A stretch of DNA of 13,278 bases from JBDTNQ01 sp039933635. Its GTDB lineage: Bacteria; Acidobacteriota; Vicinamibacteria; Vicinamibacterales; SCN-69-37. The translations under genes were made by a program, and so were the position numbers. Position 1 is the stretch's first letter. Each line of letters starts with the position of its first letter. Below the pieces are notes generated by a model. That model ran no database searches and was not told where the DNA came from. It saw only the letters and a list, made by a program, of their open reading frames with translations. This document shows, piece by piece, positions 6,523-13,278 of the stretch. Location: NCBI GenBank assembly GCA_039933635.1, contig JBDTNQ010000119.1:1-13278 (forward strand), in the 5' to 3' direction.

Positions 6523-8089
6523 CGACTCAGCAGTCGCGCCGTGGCGGCGCGCGCTCGACCTCTGGTGCGCCCGCTGGTTCTGGCCGGCGTCGGCGGGAGG
6601 GGCGCCTAGTGCCGCGGAGTGGCGCGCACTTCTCGCATACGTCGTCGATGACGACCGCACGCTGCCGCGGTCGGTCCTGGCGAGTCGCCTGCGCGAGTTG
6701 ACAGGAATCGCACGCGAACAGTCCTTCTTCCACTGGCCGCTCGAGTTTCCCGATGCGTTCTACGAACGGGACGGCACCCCGCGAACCCGCCCAGGATTCG
6801 ACGTCGTCATCGGCAATCCTCCGTGGGAGATGCTGCGGGCTGAGGCCGCCGACCGGGAAACGTCACACTCGGGAAGCCAGCCGCGGACAGGTCGACGCAA
6901 CAACCAGGCCCTCACGCGCTTCATCCGGGAGTGTGGAGCGTATCCGTCATGTCAGCGCGGGCACATCAATCTCTATCAGCCGTTCGTGGACCGCGCCCTG
7001 GCGATCGCTCGCCGCGGCGGGCGGGTCGGCCTCGTCCTTCCATGGGGCCTGGCGTCCGACGACGGGACGTCGATGTTGAGACGACGGCTGCTCGAGGAGA
7101 CGGCCATCGACGCACTGGCGGGGCTGGACAACGCCGCCGGCCTTTTCCCCATCCATCGCGGCATGAGGTTCCTCGCGCTCACCGCGTCGCCTGGGGGCAC
7201 CACCCGCGAGATCCGGGCGACGTTCGGCCTCACAAAGCGCGAAGATCTCGACGCGCTTCCCGAGCCGGGACTCCACTCATCCTCAACCTTCCCGGTCCGG
7301 CTGACAACGACGCAGATCGAGTCTATCGGCGGACGGTCCCGGCGCATTCCGGACATTCGCAGGCCCGCCTCGCTGCGCTGGATGGAGCGCGTCTTCGGTG
7401 CTCTTCCGCGGCTCGGGGCGGCCGACGGGTGGAACATACAATTCGGCCGCGAGTTGAACGCCACCGAAGCACGCCCGTACCTGACCGCACGAGGCATGCC
7501 GGTGATCGAAGGCAAGCACGTACGCCCTTTCGCGACGGACGTCGGAACGACAAGTCAGCGTCTGGATCGCGCCACTGCGGAGCGCATGCTTCCCTCGCAT
7601 CGATTCGATCGGCCCCGCCTCGCCTACCGTGACGTCTCGGCGGTTTCGAATCGCGTCACACTCATCGCCGCGATCGTTCCCCCATCCGTCGTCACGACCC
7701 ATACGCTCTTGTGTTTGAAGAACCCACCGCCGCTCGTGCGGCAGCAGTTCCTCTGCGGGCTCTTCAACTCTTACGTGCTGAACGCGATCGTCCGTTCCCT
7801 CATCGGCGGTCACGTGACGACGACGGTGGTGGAGGATTTGCCGGCGCCGGTTTGGAAGAACGACCGCGAGCAACGTCTCGTGGCGACGCTGGCTGCGCGC
7901 TTGGCGAGGAGCTGGTCACCGCACGACGAACGGCGACTTCAAGCGCTCGTGGCACGCCTGTATGGATTGTCGGGCGAGGAATTCCGCGATCTGTTGGAAT
8001 CGTTTCCACTCGTGCCCAGCGCCGAGCGGGACGGCGCGTTGGCTCTGCTGAGGAGGAAGACGTCGGGCCGGGCCCAACCCATCAGATAA
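6449..8089 (+). CDS. Eco57I-type adenine-specific DNA methyltransferase, C-terminal part with catalytic motif and target recognition region
   Basis: This is the downstream half of the methyltransferase, in the +1 frame relative to the upstream half and overlapping it by 74 bases. FHWPLEFPDAFYE leads into motif IV, GFDVVIGNPPWE, with NPPW at residues 123-126, the catalytic site for N6-adenine transfer. GGRVGLVLPWGLASDDG follows. The rest resembles the target-recognition and C-terminal part of type IIG-like enzymes, ending with the typical FLCGLFNSYVLNAIVR and GGHVTTTVVEDLPAPVW stretches. Motif I is missing, so this half cannot bind SAM alone. The ATG at 6449 has no Shine-Dalgarno sequence, which argues against an independent gene. 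Residues before about 20 read naturally as the continuation of the upstream protein. The frame is open to the stop at 8089 with no further damage, so the break is either recent, correctable or artefactual. Confidence 0.85.
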   Translation: MVNGSNDTVRDVRSKEALWRHLSGDDSAVAPWRRALDLWCARWFWPASAGGAPSAAEWRALLAYVVDDDRTLPRSVLASRLRELTGIAREQSFFHWPLEFPDAFYERDGTPRTRPGFDVVIGNPPWEMLRAEAADRETSHSGSQPRTGRRNNQALTRFIRECGAYPSCQRGHINLYQPFVDRALAIARRGGRVGLVLPWGLASDDGTSMLRRRLLEETAIDALAGLDNAAGLFPIHRGMRFLALTASPGGTTREIRATFGLTKREDLDALPEPGLHSSSTFPVRLTTTQIESIGGRSRRIPDIRRPASLRWMERVFGALPRLGAADGWNIQFGRELNATEARPYLTARGMPVIEGKHVRPFATDVGTTSQRLDRATAERMLPSHRFDRPRLAYRDVSAVSNRVTLIAAIVPPSVVTTHTLLCLKNPPPLVRQQFLCGLFNSYVLNAIVRSLIGGHVTTTVVEDLPAPVWKNDREQRLVATLAARLARSWSPHDERRLQALVARLYGLSGEEFRDLLESFPLVPSAERDGALALLRRKTSGRAQPIR

Positions 8090-8097
8090 TCGCTGAC

Positions 8098-9006
8098 GTG
8101 CCACGCTGGCTCCGATACCTCACCGCTGGTGCCGCAATCCTCGTTGTGGCGGCGGCTGGCGGCCTGGTCTGGAAGGGCCGGGCCGAGGCGGACAAGCTCG
8201 TGACCAATCCGATCGCGACGCGGCGACTGCCCACCAAGACGCCGCTCGACTTCGGCCTGGTTTACGACGACGTGTCGATTGCGGCGGCGGATGGCGCACG
8301 GCTGGTCGCATGGTACGTGCCGACGGTGAACGGCGCGGTCGTGGTGGCACAGCACGGCTACAAGTCGCAGCGCGGCGAGATGTTGAACGAGGCGGAGATG
8401 CTGCACCGCCACGGCTATGGCGTGCTGATCACCGCGATGCGCGCGCACGACATGAGTGACGGCACGGTGATCTCCTTTGGGCGGACGGAACTGGCGGACC
8501 TCGGCGCGTGGGTGGAGTTCGCGCGGCGGCAGAGGAGCGTAGACGCGTCGCGTATCTCCATTCTCGGCAACTCGCTCGGGGGCACGCTGGGAATCGAACT
8601 GGCGGCGCGCATGCCCGAAGTGCGGGCGGTCGTCGCGAACTCGGCGTTTTCGTCTCTGAACGACACCATCGACACCAGCGTCCGTTTCTTCACCGGACTG
8701 CCGCCGTTTCCGTTCGCACCCATCATCCGGTTCTGGGCGCAGCGGGAGGCGGGCTTCGACGCCTCGGACGTGGACGCCACCCGGTGGATCGGGCGGATCA
8801 GCCCGCGGCCGGTGTTCCTCATGCAGGGCGGCAGCGACGTGGTGATCTCGACGGCCAGCGGACAGCGTCTCTACGATGCGGCGCGCGAGCCCAAGCAGTT
8901 GTGGTTCGACCAGCGGGTGGGGCACTCGGGCTTCGATACCGCGCATCCAGAGGAATATGAACAGCGCGTGGTTGCCTTCCTCGATGCGGCGCTGCGGCCG
9001 TCGTAG
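8098..9006 (+). CDS. Membrane-anchored alpha/beta hydrolase
   Basis: This is a 302-residue serine hydrolase of unknown substrate. An N-terminal hydrophobic segment (LTAGAAILVVAAAGGLVW, about residues 8-25) should anchor it in the inner membrane with the enzyme outside the cytoplasm. The oxyanion region AQHGYKSQRGEM is followed by the nucleophile elbow LGNSLGG with Ser159. The likely catalytic acid is Asp247 in GGSDVV and the His is His276 in VGHSGFDTAHPEEY. The layout is that of peptidase S9/YqkD-like hydrolases. The start is the GTG at 8098, eight bases after the methyltransferase stop. The open frame continues upstream to 7711, but that part lies inside the methyltransferase, has no family resemblance and contains no better start. 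No Shine-Dalgarno sequence is evident, so translation may depend on read-through from the upstream gene. Cotranscription with the defence module is possible, but a link in function is not shown. Confidence 0.85.
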   Translation: MPRWLRYLTAGAAILVVAAAGGLVWKGRAEADKLVTNPIATRRLPTKTPLDFGLVYDDVSIAAADGARLVAWYVPTVNGAVVVAQHGYKSQRGEMLNEAEMLHRHGYGVLITAMRAHDMSDGTVISFGRTELADLGAWVEFARRQRSVDASRISILGNSLGGTLGIELAARMPEVRAVVANSAFSSLNDTIDTSVRFFTGLPPFPFAPIIRFWAQREAGFDASDVDATRWIGRISPRPVFLMQGGSDVVISTASGQRLYDAAREPKQLWFDQRVGHSGFDTAHPEEYEQRVVAFLDAALRPS

Positions 9007-9069
9007 GCCGCTGTTCTCGTTGGCCTTGACCTTCGTATTCCTCCCACCTTCACACGTTCAGGAGTAGCC

Positions 9070-9411
9070 GTGCCTGTCCTTTTGCAGACGATCGGACTGT
9101 TGATCATCTCGAACTGCTTCATGACGCTTGCGTGGTACGGCCATTTGCGAACGCTGAACGACCGTAAGTGGTACGTCGCCGCGATGATCAGTTGGATGGT
9201 GGCGCTCTTCGAGTACCTGTTCCAGGTACCGGCCAACCGGATCGGGTACACCGCGCTGAGCCTCGCGCAGCTGAAGATCCTGCAGGAGGTCATCACGCTC
9301 TCGGTGTTCGTGCCGTTCGCGATGATTTACATGGGCACGCCGTTCAAGCTCGACTACGTATGGGCCGGGCTGTGCCTGATGGGCGCCGTCTACTTCATCT
9401 TCCGGGCGTAG
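9070..9411 (+). CDS. DUF486 (DMT-family-like) small membrane protein
   Basis: This is a 113-residue integral membrane protein with four hydrophobic segments: LLQTIGLLIISNCFMTLAWY, VAAMISWMVALFEYLF, VITLSVFVPFAMIYM and VWAGLCLMGAVYFIF. The conserved TLAWYGHL and VPANRIGY stretches and the length match DUF486, a family related to the drug/metabolite transporter fold but half its size. No substrate is known. Translation starts at GTG 9070, preceded by AGGAG with five bases of spacing. It follows the hydrolase by 63 bases and converges with the lipoprotein gene, whose stop is only 13 bases beyond this stop. No terminator structure is visible between them. Confidence 0.9.
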   Translation: MPVLLQTIGLLIISNCFMTLAWYGHLRTLNDRKWYVAAMISWMVALFEYLFQVPANRIGYTALSLAQLKILQEVITLSVFVPFAMIYMGTPFKLDYVWAGLCLMGAVYFIFRA

Positions 9412-9424
9412 ACGCACCCACGAG

Positions 9425-10213
9425 TTACTTCAGGTCCACGCGCACATCCACGGGCTGATCGAGCTGGACCGACAGCACGTGTCCACGCGCGAGCGTGACA
9501 GGCTTCCCGGGTGTGCTCAGGACGACGACGGTACCGCCGCCACCGCCCGCGGCCGCACCGATCGCAGCACCTTGCTTGCCGCCGATAATCGCGCCAATGA
9601 TGGCGCCGCCTGCCGCGGGGATGCCGATCTTCGCGGCATCGTCCCGCTTCGTCGCCGGCGCGGTGCGCGACACGTCCGCATCCAACGGGTAGTTGCGATG
9701 GTCCGCCTCGAGCGTGGTGAAGCGCAGGCCCAGACTGGCCTTGCCCTTCACGCGGCCCGAGGGCGTGGCCTGGGTCACGACGCCGCGGACGGTCGATCCC
9801 GCCGGAATGACCTCAACACCGTCAACGAGAACCGGTCGCGTGAGTTCGCCTTCGACGCTGTCCTCGACATGACTCGACTCTGAACTGAGTGAGGAGAGGA
9901 GACGCACGGACAGGGCTGTGCCGGATGGCACGTGCACTTCGCGGAATGTTGCACGGGGCGGCACTTCCGGCACCGATGCCGAGGTCAGGCGGACGTCCGC
10001 GATCTTGTCGACGGGGACGGTGCGTAGGAAATCACCGGTATCGACCTTCACGGCGTCGGCGTTCTTCTCCGTGAGTTTGCCCTCGACGAGCCCACCATCC
10101 TGTCGGGTCACCTGCACTTCGGATCCGACGGGCACCTTGTCGATGTCGCCTTTCCGGGCACAGCCAACGGTGGCGGCAAGAGATAGGACGAGAAGGAAAG
10201 GAACGCGGGTCAT
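9425..10213 (-). CDS. Glycine-zipper lipoprotein
   Basis: This is a 262-residue predicted lipoprotein. A signal peptide MTRVPFLLVLSLAATVGC ends at Cys18, a somewhat weak lipobox (TVGC). A small SH3-like beta segment follows (VPVGSEVQVTRQDGGLVEGKL). The centre repeats the layout of acidobacterial envelope proteins: VPSGTALSVRLLSSLSSE, then VEGELTRPVLVDGVEVIPAG, then GRVKGKASLGLRFTTL. Residues 197-227 are a glycine zipper (GGAIIGAIIGGKQGAAIG), a motif that inserts in or packs on membranes. The protein ends with a beta stretch LSVQLDQPVDVRVDL. The function is unknown; an outer-membrane or periplasmic structural role is likely. The frame is open to 10276, but AGGAG sits six bases before the ATG at 10213, so I chose that start. 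An ATG two codons earlier overlaps the binding site. The gene is divergent from the DUF1800 gene across 132 bases with no convincing promoter. Confidence 0.85.
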   Translation of the reverse strand: MTRVPFLLVLSLAATVGCARKGDIDKVPVGSEVQVTRQDGGLVEGKLTEKNADAVKVDTGDFLRTVPVDKIADVRLTSASVPEVPPRATFREVHVPSGTALSVRLLSSLSSESSHVEDSVEGELTRPVLVDGVEVIPAGSTVRGVVTQATPSGRVKGKASLGLRFTTLEADHRNYPLDADVSRTAPATKRDDAAKIGIPAAGGAIIGAIIGGKQGAAIGAAAGGGGGTVVVLSTPGKPVTLARGHVLSVQLDQPVDVRVDLK

Positions 10214-10345
10214 GGTCATCTCCTGAGGGCGTGGCGGGCAGGGCCCGGCCAGGGTGGGAAGCGGCTTTCGCCTCAATCAACGCAAGATCCCGGCCAATCC
10301 AACGCATGTGTACTTTGACCCGCAAGCCCGGTCTAACCCCTATGT

Positions 10346-12166
10346 ATGGAACGCCATCGCCCTCTCTTAGGCTGTCGCGCGCTGTCTGCCCTGCTAGCGC
10401 CGCTGGTCCTGTTGGTGCAGCCTCTGGCCGCAACGAAGGACACTGTGGTCCCAACAGCGCCGGACACGGCCACCATCGTCCACGTTCTCAATCGAGTGAC
10501 CTTCGGCGCCCGCCCCGGTGACGTGGACCGAGTGCAACAGCTGGGACTCGATGAATATCTCGATCAGCAGCTGCACCCCGAGCGGATCGACGATGGGACG
10601 CTGGAGGCGCGGCTCGCAACGTTCGAGACGCTGAAGATGAGCAGCAACGCGCTGGCGGAGAAGTACTTCATGCCGGCCGCGGAGATCCGCCGCAGTCTGC
10701 AGCAACAGCAGAAGGCCGCACCTCAACCGGCAGGCGACAGCATGTCACCCGGAACTCCAGCTGACGCGCCGGCGGACAGGGCGCAGGCCCTGTCGAGGCT
10801 CGCCCCTGAGGAGCGGCAGGCAGTCGCTGCGCAGCGAACGGTGATGGCGGAGCTCACACAGGCAAAGATGTTGCGCGCCGTCGAATCCGAACGGCAGCTT
10901 CAGGAAGTGCTCGCCGATTTCTGGCTGAATCACTTCAATGTGTTCGTTGGAAAGGGTCAAGTGCGTGAGTTCCTGACCGAATACGATCGCGACGCCATCA
11001 GGCCGCACGTGTTCGGCAAGTTCCGCGACCTCCTCGGTGCGGTCGCGCACAGCCCGGCCATGCTCTTCTATCTCGACAACTGGCAGAGCTCGACGCCAAC
11101 GCCGCAGCCGGACGCGGAGGTCATCATGGGACGGCCCGGCGCCGGCAACCGGCTGACACCGCAGCAGCGCGAACGCCTGCTCTCGCGTCGGCGGCCGGCC
11201 AGCACACAGGCGAAGCGGCCGACGCGCGGCATCAACGAAAACTACGCGCGCGAAATCATGGAGCTGCACACCCTCGGCGTCGACGGCGGCTACACGCAGG
11301 ACGACGTCGTTGCGCTGGCGCGCATCCTCACGGGCTGGACGATCGATCGGCCGCGCCAGGGCGGTTCATTCGTGTTCAGGCCAGGCATGCACGACACGGG
11401 CGCGAAGACCCTGCTGGGCGTGACGTTCAAGAACGACGGTGAGCACGAAGGCGAGCGCGCGCTGGACCTGCTGGCCCAGCATCCGGCCACCGCGCATCAC
11501 ATCGCCTTTGAACTCGCGCAGCGCTTCGTCGCGGACCAACCGCCGGCGGCGCTGGTCGACCGGGCGGCGAAGACGTTTCTTGCGACGAAGGGGGACATCC
11601 GCGAGGTCGTCCGCACGATCGTCACGTCGCCAGAATTTCTTGCCTCTGACGTGCGACGCGCGAAGGTGAAGACGCCTCTCGAGTTCGTCGCGTCTGCAGT
11701 CCGTGCGACCGGCGCGACGATGGTGAACGCGCAGCCGCTGGTCGCGGCCATGCAGAATCTCGGGATGCCGCTTTATGGTTGCCAGCCGCCGACCGGCTAC
11801 GCCATGACCGCGGATGCATGGGTCAACACCGGAGCCTTGATCAACCGCATGAACTTTGCCGTGCAGCTGGTGACTGGGGGGCGCGTTCTTCCGCAGCCGT
11901 CCGCGGGCCGTGGCGCAGGGACGCCGGACCGGCCGCTCGCGCCAATCGGTCGCGGCCGCGGAGCCGGCGCCCCAGGCCGCGGGCCGATTCAAGTCGACGT
12001 GCGGATGCTGGCGCCCGACACGAGCGCCGCGTCACAGGCCTCGCTGATCGATCGTCTGCTCGCCGGCCAGGCTTCGGACGCCACCCGCCAGACACTTGCG
12101 CGCGCCGAGACGTCGCAGAACCTGATCGCGCTCACGCTGGGATCCCCGGAATTTCAGCGCAGGTAG
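10346..12166 (+). CDS. Secreted DUF1800 family protein
   Basis: This 606-residue protein begins with a Sec-type signal (SALLAPLVLLVQPLAAT, ending near residue 30). Family landmarks are HVLNRVTFGARPGDVDRV near residue 46, LADFWLNHFNVF around 189-200, MELHTLGVDGGY around 305-316 followed by ALARILTGWT, FVFRPGMHDTGAKTLLG, and SPEFLASDVRRAKVKTPLEF. The biochemical role is unknown; members are usually encoded just before a DUF1501 protein, as here. A Gly/Arg/Pro-rich low-complexity stretch at about residues 513-551 interrupts the C-terminal part, and a second flexible Pro/Ala segment lies near 120-150. No Shine-Dalgarno sequence precedes the ATG at 10346. A TTGACC box at 10315-10320 lies upstream, but its spacing to any -10 box is poor. 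The stop is 28 bases before the DUF1501 start, so the pair is probably one operon. Confidence 0.92.
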   Translation: MERHRPLLGCRALSALLAPLVLLVQPLAATKDTVVPTAPDTATIVHVLNRVTFGARPGDVDRVQQLGLDEYLDQQLHPERIDDGTLEARLATFETLKMSSNALAEKYFMPAAEIRRSLQQQQKAAPQPAGDSMSPGTPADAPADRAQALSRLAPEERQAVAAQRTVMAELTQAKMLRAVESERQLQEVLADFWLNHFNVFVGKGQVREFLTEYDRDAIRPHVFGKFRDLLGAVAHSPAMLFYLDNWQSSTPTPQPDAEVIMGRPGAGNRLTPQQRERLLSRRRPASTQAKRPTRGINENYAREIMELHTLGVDGGYTQDDVVALARILTGWTIDRPRQGGSFVFRPGMHDTGAKTLLGVTFKNDGEHEGERALDLLAQHPATAHHIAFELAQRFVADQPPAALVDRAAKTFLATKGDIREVVRTIVTSPEFLASDVRRAKVKTPLEFVASAVRATGATMVNAQPLVAAMQNLGMPLYGCQPPTGYAMTADAWVNTGALINRMNFAVQLVTGGRVLPQPSAGRGAGTPDRPLAPIGRGRGAGAPGRGPIQVDVRMLAPDTSAASQASLIDRLLAGQASDATRQTLARAETSQNLIALTLGSPEFQRR

Positions 12167-12194
12167 GACGGCCTCAGCCGTAAAGGAACTTCCC

Positions 12195-13278
12195 ATGATG
12201 ACGCGTCGCGTATTTTTGAAGAACGGCAGTCTCGCGATGGTGAGTCTCGGATTCGCGCCGGCGTTCGTGGCGCGTTCGGCGCAAGCGGCCGAGGCGCGGC
12301 GCAAGATTCTCGTCGCGATCTTCCAGCGCGGCGCCGTGGACGGGCTGAACATGATCGTGCCATTTGGAGAGCGCGCCTACTACGCAAACCGGCCGTCGAT
12401 TGCGATCGCCAAACCCGGCACCGCGGACGGCGCGGTGGATCTCGACGGCTTCTTCGGCCTTCATCCGCGTATGGCGCCGATTGCGCCCCTGTTCGCCCGC
12501 GGCGAACTCGCCATCGTGCACGCATGCGGCTCGCATGACGAAACGCGCTCGCACTTCGACGCGCAGGACTACATGGAGAGCGGGACGCCCGGCGTCAAGA
12601 GCACGCGCGATGGGTGGATGAACCGGTACTTGCACGCACGCGAACACGAAAAAGCGAGTCCGTTCCGCGCGGTCGCACTCGCGCCGCAGCTGCCCCGATC
12701 TCTGCAGGGGCTGGAGCCCGCGCTCGCCATCGGACAGCTGGCCCAGTTCGGCGTCCATGCAGGCCAGGCCACTGACATGATGTCGACGTCGTTCGAACAG
12801 CAGTACAGTCAGGCGGCTGATTCCCTGCTGAGCCCCACAGGACGCGAGGCCTTCGACGCGGTCACCATGCTCCGCGCCTCGAAGCTCTCCAACACGTCGC
12901 CCGATAACGGCGCCGAATATCCACGCTCGGGATTCGGCGAAGCGCTGCGTCAGGTGGCGCAACTGGTCAAGGCGGACCTTGGTCTCGAGGTGGCATTCAC
13001 CGAGCTCGGGCAGTGGGACCATCACGCCAACGAAGGCGCGGCCGTCGGACAGCTCGGGCAACGTCTGGACGATTTCGCACGCGGTCTCGCGGCCTTCAAC
13101 CAGGACCTCGGCGATCGCATGGCCGACGTCGTGGTCGTCACCATGTCCGAGTTCGGTCGCACGCTCAGGGAAAACGGCGCTCGGGGTACCGACCATGGGC
13201 ACGGCAACGCGATGTTGATTCTGGGCGGGCCGGTCAAAGGCGGCAAAGTCTATGGGAAGTGGCCGGGCCTCGAGCAGA
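12195..13278 (+). CDS. DUF1501 family protein with twin-arginine signal, 3' end cut by window edge
   Basis: 361 codons are visible of a protein usually about 390-430 residues long. The N-terminus MMTRRVFLKNGSLAMVSLG has the twin-arginine motif RRVFLK followed by a hydrophobic stretch and ARSAQA, so it should be exported folded by the Tat system. DUF1501 belongs to the alkaline phosphatase/sulfatase-like fold. The conserved stretches are FQRGAVDGLNMIVP, HACGSHDETRSHFDAQDYME, FTELGQWDHHANEG and the metal-site-like MSEFGRTLRENG with GTDHGHGNAMLILGG. The substrate is unknown. Translation starts at ATG 12195 with AAGGA seven bases upstream. It follows the DUF1800 gene by 28 bases on the same strand. 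The two probably act together on the cell surface or in the periplasm, inferred from the recurrent pairing. Confidence 0.93.
   Translation, partial: MMTRRVFLKNGSLAMVSLGFAPAFVARSAQAAEARRKILVAIFQRGAVDGLNMIVPFGERAYYANRPSIAIAKPGTADGAVDLDGFFGLHPRMAPIAPLFARGELAIVHACGSHDETRSHFDAQDYMESGTPGVKSTRDGWMNRYLHAREHEKASPFRAVALAPQLPRSLQGLEPALAIGQLAQFGVHAGQATDMMSTSFEQQYSQAADSLLSPTGREAFDAVTMLRASKLSNTSPDNGAEYPRSGFGEALRQVAQLVKADLGLEVAFTELGQWDHHANEGAAVGQLGQRLDDFARGLAAFNQDLGDRMADVVVVTMSEFGRTLRENGARGTDHGHGNAMLILGGPVKGGKVYGKWPGLEQ

Noticed and set aside
2282..8089. Complete DISARM or BREX system
   Set aside because: Only a helicase and a methyltransferase are present. There is no DUF1998 (drmB), drmA helicase, phospholipase D-like drmC, PglZ, BrxC or Lon-like gene within the window.
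7711..8097. N-terminal extension of the hydrolase frame to an ATG at 7711
   Set aside because: This part overlaps the conserved C-terminal region of the methyltransferase in another frame, shows no family resemblance, and would bury the signal anchor that starts just after the GTG at 8098.
7939..8946. A 335-codon minus-strand open frame
   Set aside because: It is antisense to the alpha/beta hydrolase, which has an intact Ser-Asp-His arrangement.
12174..13202. A 342-codon minus-strand open frame
   Set aside because: It is antisense to the DUF1501 gene, which has a Tat signal and conserved family stretches; the antisense product shows no motif.
1..13278. tRNA, rRNA, CRISPR arrays, insertion sequences or phage attachment sites
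   Set aside because: No regularly spaced repeats, transposase motifs, terminal inverted repeats or tRNA-like cloverleaf sequence were seen on either strand.

Overview
The window is about 65% GC and densely coded, with short intergenic gaps and no RNA genes, insertion sequences or CRISPR array that I can see. The organism looks like a member of the Acidobacteriota, perhaps a Vicinamibacteria-like lineage. This is inferred from the tandem secreted DUF1800/DUF1501 pair, the glycine-zipper lipoprotein and the GRNPATG-type HU protein, and was not tested by any search.

Left part (1-2218). A dihydrolipoyl dehydrogenase gene (lpdA) on the minus strand runs off the left edge. Upstream of it, on the same strand, is a small HU-family DNA-binding protein gene, with a 12-bp stem-loop between the two. 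The HU gene is divergent from queF (preQ0 reductase, queuosine synthesis) on the plus strand. The shared control region holds a perfect 14-bp inverted repeat, a TTGACA-type promoter for HU and a -10 box placed so close to the queF ATG that the mRNA may be leaderless.

Central part (2282-8089). This is a two-gene putative defence module. A RapA/HepA-like SNF2-family helicase (793 aa) overlaps by ATGA with an Eco57I-type adenine-specific DNA methyltransferase. The methyltransferase is broken into two overlapping reading frames. The upstream frame carries the SAM-binding motif DPAMGSGAF and the downstream frame carries the catalytic motif NPPW. Skipping one C in a run of six C at 6435-6440 joins them into one 1125-residue protein. 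The pairing resembles the DrmD helicase plus DrmMI methylase of class 1 DISARM, but no drmA, drmB or drmC and no clear nuclease follows.

Right part (8098-13278). A GTG-started, membrane-anchored alpha/beta hydrolase follows eight bases after the methyltransferase. It is followed by a small four-helix DUF486 membrane protein, then a convergent glycine-zipper lipoprotein on the minus strand. Divergent from the lipoprotein is an operon-like pair of exported proteins: DUF1800 with a Sec signal, and DUF1501 with a twin-arginine signal that is cut by the right edge.

The point most worth checking is the frame break in the methyltransferase. It is either a real switch or inactivation of a helicase-methyltransferase system, or a one-base assembly error.
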